This document shows, one piece after another, positions 44,668 through 53,797 of a stretch of DNA of 64,000 nt (positions are counted from its first letter, which is position 1; each line of letters starts with the position of its first letter). The stretch is from Brenneria nigrifluens DSM 30175 = ATCC 13028 (GTDB taxonomy: Bacteria; Pseudomonadota; Gammaproteobacteria; Enterobacterales; Enterobacteriaceae): NCBI RefSeq assembly GCF_005484965.1, contig NZ_CP034036.1, positions 2,232,001 to 2,296,000 on the forward strand. The letters are read 5' to 3'. The notes below the pieces were generated by a model that did no database searches, was not told where the DNA came from, and worked only from the letters and a program-made list of their open reading frames with translations. The position numbers and the translations under genes were made by a program.

Positions 44668-46161
44668 ATGAGAATACCTGCCCGCAAGCTTGCGTCGCTG
44701 GCCCTGTTGTTCAGCCTGATGTCTCCGCTCGCCTCCGCTTCCGAACTGGTGATCGCCCAGTCGGCTTCCGCCACGGCGTTGGATCCCGGTTTTTTGAAAG
44801 AGCCGGCGACGCTGGTGGATAATCTGTTCGACACGCTGGTGATGCGCGATCCGCAGATGAACCTGCAACCCGGCTTGGCGCTCAGTTGGCAGGCGATTGA
44901 TGATTCCACCTGGCAGTTCGAGCTGCGTCAGGGCGTCAAGTTTAGCAATGGCGAACCGGTTAACGCGCAGGCGGTAAAATTCTCCATCGAGCGAATTCTC
45001 GACCCGGCCAATCATGCGCCGACGATTTCTTATATCCGCACCATTAAATCCGTTGAGGTCATCGGCGACTATCGGGTGCAGATCCGCACCGCCGGGCCGG
45101 ATCCGCTGTTGCCGACGCGTATGAGCCGCTACCCGGCCTATATTGTCCCGCCCGCCTATGTCGCTCAAGTAGGCAGCGCGCAGTTCGCCCGCAAACCTAT
45201 CGGCAGCGGCGCCTATACCCTGGCCGAGTTCGTGCCGGACGAAAAAGTGGTTATGAAAGCCAACCCGGACTACTGGCGCGGCAAACCGGCCATCGACTCG
45301 GTTGTCTGGCGCCCTATACCTGAAGCTACCGCCCGCGTCACCGCGCTGCTGACCGGCGAGGTACAGCTGGTGGAGAGTGTTCCGGCGGATCTGGTGCCCG
45401 CGCTGCGCAATAAGCCGAATATTCATCTGGAACAGGTCAAAGGCGGCGGATTGACTATCTATCTGGGCCTTAAAAACGATCAACCGCCGCTCAACGATGC
45501 GCGCGTTCGCCAGGCGCTCTCCCTGGCGCTGAACCGCACCGCCTACACCAGCCAGCTGCTGCACGGTTTCGGCACGCCGACGGGCACCATGGCGGGCGCC
45601 AAGGATTTCGGTTATCAGGCCATTCCGGCGCCGGCACAGGATGTCGCCAAGGCCAAAGCGCTGCTGGCCGATGCGGGTTACCCTGATGGTTTTACCCTGC
45701 GTTTTCAGGCGCCGCGCCGCTATATCGCCAGCGCCGACGTGGCGCAGGCGATCGTGCAGGATTTGGCGGCGATCGGCGTCAAAGCCCAGCTTGAGGTGCC
45801 GGAGTGGTCGGTTTACACCCAGCAGGTGGCGGCGCAGAAACAGGCGCCGCTATATATGCTGGCCTGGGGCTCGACCCAAACCCTAGATGCCGATGCGGCG
45901 CTGTATCCGATACTGCATACCGGCGAACCCTATTCAACCGTCAGCCTGCCGGAGCTGGATAAATTGCTCAATGAAAGCCGCCTGACGGTTGACGCGGCAA
46001 AACGCGAAAAAATATTGCAGCAAATCCAGCTTGTGGTCGCGCAACAGCAACCCCTGATCCCGCTGTATCGCGAAGACTCGATCTACGCCAGCAGCAGCGC
46101 CCTGACGTTCACCGGCCGGCCCGATGCGCGCATCCCGTTGTTTGATCTGAGGCTTAAATGA
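44668..46161 (+). CDS. Peptide-type ABC transporter periplasmic binding protein (SBP family 5)
   Basis: This 497-residue protein has a signal peptide (MRIPARKLASLALLFSLMSP, cleavage near ASAS) and the family-5 (DppA/OppA/NikA) fold. Typical segments are LDPGFLKEPATLVDNLFDTL, GLALSWQAIDDSTWQFELRQ, VRQALSLALNRTAY and YMLAWGSTQTLDADAAL. The ligand is probably a peptide or amino-acid-like compound. The ATG at 44668 has a GGGGAAG site. Its stop overlaps the permease start (ATGA). It begins the operon that includes the M20, PLP, OCD and rhodanese genes. Confidence 0.92.
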   Translation: MRIPARKLASLALLFSLMSPLASASELVIAQSASATALDPGFLKEPATLVDNLFDTLVMRDPQMNLQPGLALSWQAIDDSTWQFELRQGVKFSNGEPVNAQAVKFSIERILDPANHAPTISYIRTIKSVEVIGDYRVQIRTAGPDPLLPTRMSRYPAYIVPPAYVAQVGSAQFARKPIGSGAYTLAEFVPDEKVVMKANPDYWRGKPAIDSVVWRPIPEATARVTALLTGEVQLVESVPADLVPALRNKPNIHLEQVKGGGLTIYLGLKNDQPPLNDARVRQALSLALNRTAYTSQLLHGFGTPTGTMAGAKDFGYQAIPAPAQDVAKAKALLADAGYPDGFTLRFQAPRRYIASADVAQAIVQDLAAIGVKAQLEVPEWSVYTQQVAAQKQAPLYMLAWGSTQTLDADAALYPILHTGEPYSTVSLPELDKLLNESRLTVDAAKREKILQQIQLVVAQQQPLIPLYREDSIYASSSALTFTGRPDARIPLFDLRLK

Positions 46162-47018
46162 TCCCCTGGTATACGGCATGGCGCAGAAAGCCCCGTCGTC
46201 TCTTTTATGGCGACGGGGTGCTGGGCGGCCTGCTGCTGACGACGGCGATCGCCGCGGCGCTGGCGTCGCCCTGGCTGCCTCTCCCGGATCCGCTGACCAA
46301 CAACCTTGCCGCTATCTTCCTGCCGCCGGGCAGTGACAGCACATCGGGTACGCACTGGCTGGGCACCGACCAACTGGGGCGCGACCTGTTGGCGCGTATT
46401 CTGGCGGGAACCCGGCTGTCGCTGTTTATCGTGCTTATGGCGGCATCCATCGCCGCGGTGATGGGCTCAATGCTCGGCATGTTGGCGGGCTATGTGGGCG
46501 GCTGGCTGGACGCGGTGATTATGCGGTTGATGGACATCCAGCTGTCCGTGCCCTTTATCTTGCTGATTTTGCTGGTTATGGCGCTGTTCGGCACTTCGCT
46601 CGCCAACATTATCGCCATCATGGGCGTAACCGGCTGGGCGGTTTATGCCCGCGTCGCCCGCGCTAAAACGCTGGAGATCCGCGAACTGGAATATATCGAA
46701 TCGGTGCGCGCCATGGGCTTTTCAACCGCGCGAATTTTATTGCGCCACGTGTTACCCAATCTCATCACCCCGCTGGTGGTACTGCTGACGCTGGATATTC
46801 CCCGGCTGATCGTCCTCGAAGCCTCGATAGGTTTTCTCGGTATGGGCATTCAACCACCCACGCCGACGCTCGGCAACCTGATCGGCGAAGGGCGCTCCTC
46901 GATGCTGCTCGCCCAATGGCTGGTGCTGTATCCGGGGTTGTTTATCGCCGCGCTGGTCGTCGGCACCAATCTGCTGGGCGACAGCCTGTCGCGCCGCACG
47001 CATACCAGGATCGACTAA
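46158..47018 (+). CDS. ABC transporter permease (DppC-like)
   Basis: This 286-residue inner-membrane protein has about six segments. It carries the DppC/OppC N-terminal domain (GTHWLGTDQLGRDLLARILAG) and the permease EAA loop (RAKTLEIRELEYIESVRAMG) that contacts the ATPase. It is more often the second permease in such operons; here it comes before the DppB-like gene. Overlaps the binding-protein stop by 4 nt. Confidence 0.92.
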   Translation: MIPWYTAWRRKPRRLFYGDGVLGGLLLTTAIAAALASPWLPLPDPLTNNLAAIFLPPGSDSTSGTHWLGTDQLGRDLLARILAGTRLSLFIVLMAASIAAVMGSMLGMLAGYVGGWLDAVIMRLMDIQLSVPFILLILLVMALFGTSLANIIAIMGVTGWAVYARVARAKTLEIRELEYIESVRAMGFSTARILLRHVLPNLITPLVVLLTLDIPRLIVLEASIGFLGMGIQPPTPTLGNLIGEGRSSMLLAQWLVLYPGLFIAALVVGTNLLGDSLSRRTHTRID

Positions 47019-47019
47019 G

Positions 47020-47934
47020 ATGCCGCTATATATTTTGGCTCGTCTCGGACAGGCGGTACTGGTGATGTTTGGCGTCTCGCTGCTGATTTTTTTCAGCCTG
47101 CATCTGACGGGCGACCCGGCGGCGTTAATGATGCCCCCCGGCGCCTCCCAGCAGGAAATCGCGGCATTTCGCCACAGCATGGGCTTTGATCGCCCGTTAT
47201 TATGGCAATACGGCCGCTACCTCCATGACGTGCTGCATGGCGATTTAGGGGAGTCGTTGCGCTACAGCCAGCCCGTCACCGCCCTTATCGGTCAGCGTCT
47301 TCCCGCCACGCTGTTGCTGGCGGCGACCGCGCTGGCGTGGAGCACCCTGGTCGGATTAATGCTCGGCATCTTCAGCGCCCTGAAGCAAAATAGCCCCTGG
47401 GATCTGATCGCGCGGCTGATCGCCTTCAGCGGCCAGGCGGTGCCGGTATTCTGGCTGGGCCTGCTGCTGATTATGCTGTTCAGCCTGAATCTGGGCTGGC
47501 TGCCCTCCGGCGGCTATGGCGGCGCGGCGCATCTGATCATGCCGGCGTTAAGCCTGGGGGCCTATTATATGAGCGCCATCGCCCGCCTGATCCGCTCCAG
47601 CCTAATCGACGTATTGCAACAGGACTATATCCGCACGGCGCGGGCCAAAGGGCTGAGCCAGTGGCGCATCGTGGTGCGTCACGCTTTGCGCAATGCGCTG
47701 ATCCCGGTCGTCACGGTACAGGGTATGTATTTCGCCTCGTTGCTCGGCGGCGCGCTGGTCACCGAAATCATCTTTGCCTGGCCGGGTATCGGACGCCTGG
47801 CCGTTCAGGCTATTCAAAACCGCGACTTCCCGCTGGTGCAGGCGATTGTTCTGTTGGCGGCGCTGACCTTTGTCGGCATTAATCTGATTATCGATCTGCT
47901 CTATGTGGTGCTCAACCCGAGGATCCGCCTGTGA
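47020..47934 (+). CDS. ABC transporter permease (DppB-like)
   Basis: This 304-residue inner-membrane protein starts with the DppB-type segment LYILARLGQAVLVMFGVSLL. It has an EAA loop (YIRTARAKGLSQWRIVVRHALR) and the C-terminal GIGRLAVQAIQNRDFPLVQA motif. It pairs with the preceding permease to form the channel. Starts 1 nt after the DppC-like stop and overlaps the M20 gene by 4 nt. Confidence 0.92.
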   Translation: MPLYILARLGQAVLVMFGVSLLIFFSLHLTGDPAALMMPPGASQQEIAAFRHSMGFDRPLLWQYGRYLHDVLHGDLGESLRYSQPVTALIGQRLPATLLLAATALAWSTLVGLMLGIFSALKQNSPWDLIARLIAFSGQAVPVFWLGLLLIMLFSLNLGWLPSGGYGGAAHLIMPALSLGAYYMSAIARLIRSSLIDVLQQDYIRTARAKGLSQWRIVVRHALRNALIPVVTVQGMYFASLLGGALVTEIIFAWPGIGRLAVQAIQNRDFPLVQAIVLLAALTFVGINLIIDLLYVVLNPRIRL

Positions 47935-49280
47935 CCGAACCTCTTGATGCGTCTGTGCAGGACACCCTTGAATTACTGACGGCGATCGCGCCTTTTCGCA
48001 GCGTTGCCGGCGAGATAGAGCAGCAGCGCGGGCTGGCGCAGTGGCTGGAAAGCTGGCTGGAGACCGAGCTGGGCGCGCGGCCGATCCTGCCCGTCCGCCG
48101 GCAGCTGTCGTGCAGCGCGCCGCCGCTGGTCCATACCCGGCTGGAGATGGGCGCGGCGAAAACGCTGGTGCTGTACAACATGTACGACGTGATGCCCGCC
48201 ACGTCGCAGGGATGGGATATCCCGCCCTTTACCGGCGGCGTGACGGAGTGGCCGACCCTTGGCGCGGTATTTATCGCCCGGGGCGCGGAGAATAACAAAG
48301 GCCCGCTGGCGGGAATGCTGATGGCGGTTAAACGTCTGCTGGCGGCGGGAAAGCTGACCGTCAATATTGAATTTATTCTTGAAGGCGAGGAAGAGACCGG
48401 CAGCGGCAACCTGCGGCGTTATCTGGCCCAGCGTCCCTGCCCGATTTCCCCGGCCGCGGCGGTGCTCTTTCCGTCGTTATGCGAGTACGGCGGCGGCGAA
48501 CCGCGGGTTTATCTCGGCTTCACCGGTCTATGCAGCGGCAGGCTGTTGGTCAGCAGCGGCCCCTGGGGCGGCCCGCAGGCCGCCATTCATGCCAGTAACG
48601 CCGGCTGGATAGCCAACCCGGCATGGCGGCTGGTCGATGCCCTGAATGCCATCGCGCCCGCCCATGCCAATGGCGTGCTGGATAGCCTTATCCCCGATAA
48701 AGAAGCCGATGCGCTGCTGGCCGAACTGGCGAAAAATTTCAGCATGGCGGATGAGCTGCGTTTTCGCCGCAGCGCAAGGCCGTTCGTCACCGGCGACGCC
48801 CTGAGCTGCCTGCGGCAGTGGCTCGGCGCCGCCGTACTCAACCTGGCCGAGATACATACCGATCCGCCGGGCGGCAAGGGGGTGATCCCCTCTCGCGCCA
48901 CGGCGGAGCTGGCCTTACGCATACCGCCGGGACTTAGCCCTGAGCAGTTGATAGCCGGCGCGCGGCGACGGCTGGCGGCGCCCGGGCTGGAGGGCGTCGA
49001 ACTACAGCTGGACGACAGCTATCCCGGCTACCGTTTCAGCCGTCGCGCCGCCGGCGTTAGCGAGTTGCTGGCCAGCTATCGACGCCACCAAGCCAGGCCG
49101 CAAATCTGGCCGTGGGCGCCGGGGTGCGCTCCCGCTTACGCCTTCGCGCCGGTGGCGCCGGCGTTTCTTATCGGCGGTCTGGGCCACGGCGGCAACGCTC
49201 ACGGCGTTAATGAATTTGTCACGCTGCGCGGATTACGGCGCTTTCAGCAATCGCTGACCTGCTGGCTGCGCGCATTTTGA
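47931..49280 (+). CDS. M20-family peptidase-like protein with altered metal ligands
   Basis: The 449-residue protein has the M20 (carboxypeptidase/dipeptidase) architecture. The first zinc ligand region, normally GHxDVVP, reads NMYDVMP (residues 83-89). The bridging aspartate of the DDKG motif is replaced: GAENNKG, Asn121. The glutamate pair is kept in EGEEETGS, and the C-terminal histidine in GHGGNAHG. It may bind metal differently, act as an amidohydrolase on an unusual substrate, or be non-catalytic. No signal peptide, so cytoplasmic; it would act on the imported compound. The start is GTG, overlapping the permease stop. Confidence 0.85.
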   Translation: MTEPLDASVQDTLELLTAIAPFRSVAGEIEQQRGLAQWLESWLETELGARPILPVRRQLSCSAPPLVHTRLEMGAAKTLVLYNMYDVMPATSQGWDIPPFTGGVTEWPTLGAVFIARGAENNKGPLAGMLMAVKRLLAAGKLTVNIEFILEGEEETGSGNLRRYLAQRPCPISPAAAVLFPSLCEYGGGEPRVYLGFTGLCSGRLLVSSGPWGGPQAAIHASNAGWIANPAWRLVDALNAIAPAHANGVLDSLIPDKEADALLAELAKNFSMADELRFRRSARPFVTGDALSCLRQWLGAAVLNLAEIHTDPPGGKGVIPSRATAELALRIPPGLSPEQLIAGARRRLAAPGLEGVELQLDDSYPGYRFSRRAAGVSELLASYRRHQARPQIWPWAPGCAPAYAFAPVAPAFLIGGLGHGGNAHGVNEFVTLRGLRRFQQSLTCWLRAF

Positions 49281-49325
49281 TTTTATTACCCGGCGCCGCG
49301 GCGCCGCGATATCAGGATAGGCAAG

Positions 49326-50324
49326 ATGAAAACGGTAGATGACTTTGAACGTGTGGCACTCGGTTTCTTTCCCACTCCCCTTGAGCCGCTGAAGAATCTG
49401 GGGGCGGCGCTGGGGATCGAGCTGGAAATCAAACGCGACGATTACACCGGGTTTGGCGGCGGCGGCAACAAAGTCCGCAAACTGGAATACCTGATGGCCG
49501 ATGCCTGCCGTCAGGGAGTAAATGTGGTGATCACCACCGGCGGCCACCAATCCAACCACGCGCGGATGGTGGCCGCGGCGGCGCGAAAATTCGACATGAG
49601 TCCGGTGCTGGTGCTGCGCGGCAATCCGCCGGAGCGCTATCAGGGCAACCTGCTGCTGGATAAACTGTTCGGCGCCGAGCTGGAGTTTCTCGATCCTGAA
49701 GGCTATTTCAGTCAGATAGCCGACGCGATGCAGGCGCACGCCGATGCCGCCGCCGTGCGCGGCCTGAAAGCCATGATCATCCCCCTCGGCGGCGCCACGC
49801 CATTGGGCGCCCTGGGGTATGTGCGGGCGGTGGAAGAGATTGATTCCCAGCTTAAGGAGCGCGGGCAACGGCCCCCGGAAGTAATTGTCGCGCCAACGGG
49901 GTCCGGCGGCACGCTGGCCGGTTTGTACGTCGGCGCGCGCCAATACTGGCCGCGGACCAAAATCGTCGGCATCAGCGTCAGCGCCAAAGCGCCCTGGTTT
50001 CAGCCGCGCATCTCCGCCATGGCGCAGGAGTGCGCCGACCTACTGCAATGGCCGCAGCGCTGGGCGCCGGAGAATATCTGGATCGAAGACGATTTTGTCG
50101 GTGCGGCGTACGGCGTGCCTTCGGCGGGCGGTATCGAGGCGATTTACCGCGTGGCGCAGGCCGAAGGGGTATTGCTGGACCCGGTCTATACCGGCAAGGC
50201 CATGCACGGGCTGATCGACCTGGTCGAACGGGGGGAAATCGCGCCGGGGGCGCGGGTGCTGTTCGTCCACTGCGGCGGCTCGCCAGCGCTGTACCCGTTC
50301 GCGCAAACGTTGCTGGAACGCTGA
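49326..50324 (+). CDS. D-cysteine desulfhydrase / ACC deaminase-family PLP enzyme
   Basis: This 332-residue fold-type II PLP enzyme resembles DcyD. The PLP lysine is in GFGGGGNKVRKLEYL, the substrate-binding loop is TTGGHQSNHARM, and phosphate-binding glycines lie in APTGSGGTLAGL. The C-terminus has LLDPVYTGKAMHGLID and VHCGGSPALYPF. The family includes D-cysteine desulfhydrase, L-cysteate sulfo-lyase and ACC deaminase; the sequence alone does not choose among them. A rhodanese two genes downstream favours a sulfur substrate yielding pyruvate, ammonia and a sulfur product. It lies 45 nt after the M20 gene and 1 nt before ocd. Confidence 0.85.
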   Translation: MKTVDDFERVALGFFPTPLEPLKNLGAALGIELEIKRDDYTGFGGGGNKVRKLEYLMADACRQGVNVVITTGGHQSNHARMVAAAARKFDMSPVLVLRGNPPERYQGNLLLDKLFGAELEFLDPEGYFSQIADAMQAHADAAAVRGLKAMIIPLGGATPLGALGYVRAVEEIDSQLKERGQRPPEVIVAPTGSGGTLAGLYVGARQYWPRTKIVGISVSAKAPWFQPRISAMAQECADLLQWPQRWAPENIWIEDDFVGAAYGVPSAGGIEAIYRVAQAEGVLLDPVYTGKAMHGLIDLVERGEIAPGARVLFVHCGGSPALYPFAQTLLER

Positions 50325-50325
50325 G

Positions 50326-51324
50326 ATGCGGCCGACGTTACGTTATCTCAGCCAGCAGGATGTGTTACAGCTGGGCGGCGCCGATCCGCACCGGGCCTTG
50401 CAGGATGTTATCGACGTGGTACATCTGATGCGCGGCGGCGAAGCCCATATGCCCGCGGAAACCCATATCGATTTGGCGACGCCGCTCGGCAAGGCCTACG
50501 CCCTGCCCGCCTACGTCGGCGGACGCTTTAACGCGGCCGGGGTCAAGTGGACGGCGCACCGTCCCCAGGCCGGGGATGCGCTGCCGCAGGCGCTGGCGCT
50601 GACCCTTATCAACCGCGCCGACAGCGGCGTGCCCGTCGGACTAGTGGAAAGCGCGCTGCTGACGGCGACGCGCACCGCGGCCGTCTCGGCGATCGCGCTG
50701 CGCTATGCCGCGCCGCGGCCGGTGAAACGGGTGCTATTGCTGGGCGCGGGCGTTCAGGCGCAAGCCCATATCGCCATGCTGAAATCCCTGTTCCCCGATC
50801 TGGAGCAGCTGATCTGCTGGAACCGCACCGAGCAGAAACGCGCGCGCCTGCTGGCGAATGCCGGCGATCTGCCGTGGCCGGTGGCATGCCCCGCCACTCT
50901 GGCTGCGGCCCTTGCCGGCGAAGCCGATGCGCTTATCACCTGTACCAGCGCCACGCAGCCCTTTCTTGGCGCGTCGGTGCTGCGTGAAGGCACCATCGTG
51001 CTGCAAATCGGTTATCACGAAATGAGGTTCTCCGGCATCCGCCGGGCCACTAAAGTCGTCGCCGATCTGTGGGGCGATTTCAGCCGGACCAGCGCCAAAA
51101 GTCTGTTTCAGATGTACCGCGCCGGGCGCTTTTCCCCCGACGAACTGGCCGCCGATCTCGGCCACCTGCTGCTTGACCACTGGCGGCCCGCGGCCGACGA
51201 CCGGGTGTACTTTTCCTCTTTCGGCCTGAACGTTTTTGATATCGCCCTCGCCGCCCGCCTGCTGCAGGATGCCGAACGGCAGCAGCGCGGCCGCTTATTA
51301 CCGTTGTTTCCAGGAGTTCAGTGA
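50326..51324 (+). CDS. Ornithine cyclodeaminase / mu-crystallin family enzyme
   Basis: This 332-residue protein has the OCD/mu-crystallin fold. An N-terminal substrate domain holds the conserved KWTAHRP-like lysine (AAGVKWTAHRPQAG) and TATRTAAVSAIALRYAA; an NAD(P)-binding Rossmann loop reads RVLLLGAGVQAQAHIAML. Relatives include ornithine cyclodeaminase, alanine dehydrogenase and ketimine reductases acting on cyclic imino acids such as thiomorpholine carboxylate. In this setting a cyclic sulfur imine is a plausible but unproven substrate. Its stop overlaps the rhodanese start (TGATG). Confidence 0.85.
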   Translation: MRPTLRYLSQQDVLQLGGADPHRALQDVIDVVHLMRGGEAHMPAETHIDLATPLGKAYALPAYVGGRFNAAGVKWTAHRPQAGDALPQALALTLINRADSGVPVGLVESALLTATRTAAVSAIALRYAAPRPVKRVLLLGAGVQAQAHIAMLKSLFPDLEQLICWNRTEQKRARLLANAGDLPWPVACPATLAAALAGEADALITCTSATQPFLGASVLREGTIVLQIGYHEMRFSGIRRATKVVADLWGDFSRTSAKSLFQMYRAGRFSPDELAADLGHLLLDHWRPAADDRVYFSSFGLNVFDIALAARLLQDAERQQRGRLLPLFPGVQ

Positions 51325-52160
51325 TGTTGATAACAGCCCAAGAGATTTTGACGCAACAGCGACTGGGGCAATCCTACCTGTTGATTGACGTGCGGGAGGA
51401 GGCCGACTGGCAAGCCGCCACGCTGCCGGGCGCGGCCAGCATGAACGTTTACGACTATTTTATTCCCGATTGCACCGCCGAGGGGCTGGCGGCGATGGCG
51501 GCATCCTTTCAGGCGGCGTGGCGGCAACTGACGCAGAATAATAGCGGCATCCCGGTTTTTTTCGAACGGCAGGTAGGGATGCGTTCTCCGCGCGGCGCCT
51601 GGTTCGCCTGGCTTATCGGCCGGGAAGACGCCCTGATTCTTGACGGCGGCGTCGACGCCTGGCTGGCGGCGGGAGGAAGCTTACAGCCGGGAAACGGCCC
51701 GCGCGCGGCCATATTGGCCCACGATGCCGAAACCAGGCCCCCCGCGCGGCTGACGGCGCGCCAACGGCGCTGGGTCGCCAGCCGCGACGAAATACGGGCC
51801 GCGGACGATATCACCACGGTGATCCTTGATGTACGGCGGCCGGCTGAATTCGACGGCAGCTTTGTCCATGACTGCTGTCGCCGCGCCGGACGTATACCCG
51901 GCGCCCGTCTTTTATTCTGGCAGGAGGTCATCGAAGAGGGCCATTTCCTGCCGGGCGACAGGATTGCCGAACTGGCAGCGGGCGTCGGGTTATCCCCGCA
52001 ACAGCGCATTATGATTTACTGCCATCGAGGCGCGCGCGCCGCCACGGTTCTCGCCGCGCTGCGGCTGGCGGGCTATCAAAACCTGGCGGTTTACGTCGGC
52101 TCCTGGCATGAGTGGGCCGAACATGCCGAACTGCCGCTGTTAACCGGTGCGGCGCAATAA
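51324..52160 (+). CDS. Two-domain rhodanese-like sulfurtransferase
   Basis: The protein has two rhodanese domains. The N-terminal one begins LLIDVREEADWQAA but its loop position reads FFERQVGMRSPRG, with no cysteine, so it is probably structural. The C-terminal one has LDVRRPAEFDGSF and an active loop CHRGARA with Cys233. It would transfer sulfur from a persulfide or thiosulfate-like donor, possibly the sulfur freed by the PLP enzyme. The ATG at 51324 gives 278 residues; a GTG one codon earlier is possible. The last 21 nt overlap the convergent ABC ATPase gene. Confidence 0.88.
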   Translation: MLITAQEILTQQRLGQSYLLIDVREEADWQAATLPGAASMNVYDYFIPDCTAEGLAAMAASFQAAWRQLTQNNSGIPVFFERQVGMRSPRGAWFAWLIGREDALILDGGVDAWLAAGGSLQPGNGPRAAILAHDAETRPPARLTARQRRWVASRDEIRAADDITTVILDVRRPAEFDGSFVHDCCRRAGRIPGARLLFWQEVIEEGHFLPGDRIAELAAGVGLSPQQRIMIYCHRGARAATVLAALRLAGYQNLAVYVGSWHEWAEHAELPLLTGAAQ

Positions 52161-53765
52161 TAGCGCCTGGCGAATATCCGGCGCGGCGGCGATCAGCTCG
52201 CGGGTATATTCATGCCGCGGCGCGTTAAGTACCTGAGCGGCTGCGCCATATTCCACCACCTTGCCGCGATACAGCACCGCCACCCGATCGCAAACCTGAC
52301 GCACCGCGCCCAAATCATGGCTGATAAACAGGATCGTCAAGCCAAGCTGTTGCCGTAGTTGATTGAGCAACGCCAGTATTTGTCCGCGAATCGACAGGTC
52401 CAGCGCAGAAACCGCTTCGTCGGCCACCAGTAAATCGGGCTCCAGCGCCAGCGCGCGGGCAATGGCGATGCGCTGGCGCTGGCCGCCGGAAAACTCCCCC
52501 GGCAGGCGGCGGGCGTGCTGCGGCTCCAGCCCCACCAGTTCGAGCAGTTCGGCGACGCGCGCCGGGATTTGATTTACCGGCCGGAGCTTATACACGCGCA
52601 GCGGCTCCGCTATCTGCTCGCCGATGGTCATTTTGGGGTTCAGGCTGGCGTAAGGATCCTGAAAGATAATCTGCGCGCGGCGGCGTAAAGCCTGTTTCTG
52701 CGCTTTGCTGGCCCGCCGGAGATCGGCGCCGTCGAAAATCACCTCGCCGTCGTCCGCCGGGATCAGTCCTATCGCCGCCCGCCCCAGGGTGGTTTTTCCC
52801 GACCCCGACTCGCCGATCAGCCCGACAATTTCACCGCGGTAAATATCGATGGTGGTGGGAAACAATACCGTCCGGCGCTCCCTGTTGAAAAAAAACCGCG
52901 CCCGTTGCCGCGGATAGCTTTTGGTCAGGGCGCGTAAACTGAGCAACGGCCGACCGGCGTCGGACTGGGTCGGCGCCAGGGGCTTAGACTCCGAGGCGGC
53001 AATCAGTTTTTGCGTATAGGGATTTTGCGGCGAATTGAGCAGCGTAGGAACATCCCCCTGCTCGACAAGTTGACCGCGATGCAGCACATAGGCGCGATCG
53101 GCATAGCGCGCCACCACGCCGAGATCGTGGGTTATCAGTAAAATGCCCATCGCCATCTCCCGCTGCAACTCCTGCAATAACGCCAGGATCTGCGCCTGAA
53201 TAGTGACGTCGAGCGCGGTGGTGGGTTCATCCGCAATCAGCAGCGCGGGTTTGCAACTGATGGCGCCGGCGATCATCGCCCGCTGGCGCATGCCGCCGGA
53301 AAGCTGGTGAATATACTGTCCGGCGCAGTGCGCGGGATCGATAATCCCGACGCGATCCAGCAGTTCTATCGCCTGGCGGTGCGCCTGTCGCCAGCTTAAC
53401 TGCCGGTGACGCACCAGCACTTCGGCAATCTGCTCGCCGATTTTCAGCACCGGGTTCATGCTGGTCATCGGTTCCTGAAAGACGGTGGCAATCTGCCTGC
53501 CGCGTAACCCTGCGGGGAAAGGCTGCTGCGGGCCGGCGATAGTCGTGCCATTAAACATAATGGCGCCATGATGCTGCCGCACGCCCTCAGGCAACAGCCC
53601 CATCAGCGCCAGCGCGCTAAGGGTTTTGCCCGACCCCGATTCCCCCACCAGCGCGACAATCTCGCGGCGGTCGACATAAAAGGAAATGTCATTAACCAGA
53701 GCAAGCCCATCGACGGTGCCTATGCCGAGTCCGGTTGCTTGCAATAAATGTGTCGCTGATGACAT
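52140..53765 (-). CDS. Double ATPase of a peptide-type ABC transporter (DppD-DppF fusion)
   Basis: This 541-residue protein contains two ABC ATPase domains in a row. The first has VGESGSGKTLSALALMG and LSGGMRQRAMIAGA; the second GESGSGKTTLGRAAIG and FSGGQRQRIAIARAL. Both have peptide-transporter C-terminal extensions. It is likely the ATPase of the permeases encoded at 46158-47934, which have none of their own. The ATG at 53765 fits the family start; the frame is open 54 codons further. A palindrome 33 nt upstream matches the site by gntR. It faces the rhodanese gene, overlapping by 21 nt. Confidence 0.9.
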   Translation of the reverse strand: MSSATHLLQATGLGIGTVDGLALVNDISFYVDRREIVALVGESGSGKTLSALALMGLLPEGVRQHHGAIMFNGTTIAGPQQPFPAGLRGRQIATVFQEPMTSMNPVLKIGEQIAEVLVRHRQLSWRQAHRQAIELLDRVGIIDPAHCAGQYIHQLSGGMRQRAMIAGAISCKPALLIADEPTTALDVTIQAQILALLQELQREMAMGILLITHDLGVVARYADRAYVLHRGQLVEQGDVPTLLNSPQNPYTQKLIAASESKPLAPTQSDAGRPLLSLRALTKSYPRQRARFFFNRERRTVLFPTTIDIYRGEIVGLIGESGSGKTTLGRAAIGLIPADDGEVIFDGADLRRASKAQKQALRRRAQIIFQDPYASLNPKMTIGEQIAEPLRVYKLRPVNQIPARVAELLELVGLEPQHARRLPGEFSGGQRQRIAIARALALEPDLLVADEAVSALDLSIRGQILALLNQLRQQLGLTILFISHDLGAVRQVCDRVAVLYRGKVVEYGAAAQVLNAPRHEYTRELIAAAPDIRQALLLRRTG

Positions 53766-53797
53766 AGATCGCCGCCTGCCAGAGAAAGGTGAGTAAA

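Noticed and set aside
44665..45564. Minus-strand open frame of 299 codons
   Set aside because: It is antisense to the ABC binding protein gene, whose signal peptide and family motifs are clear.
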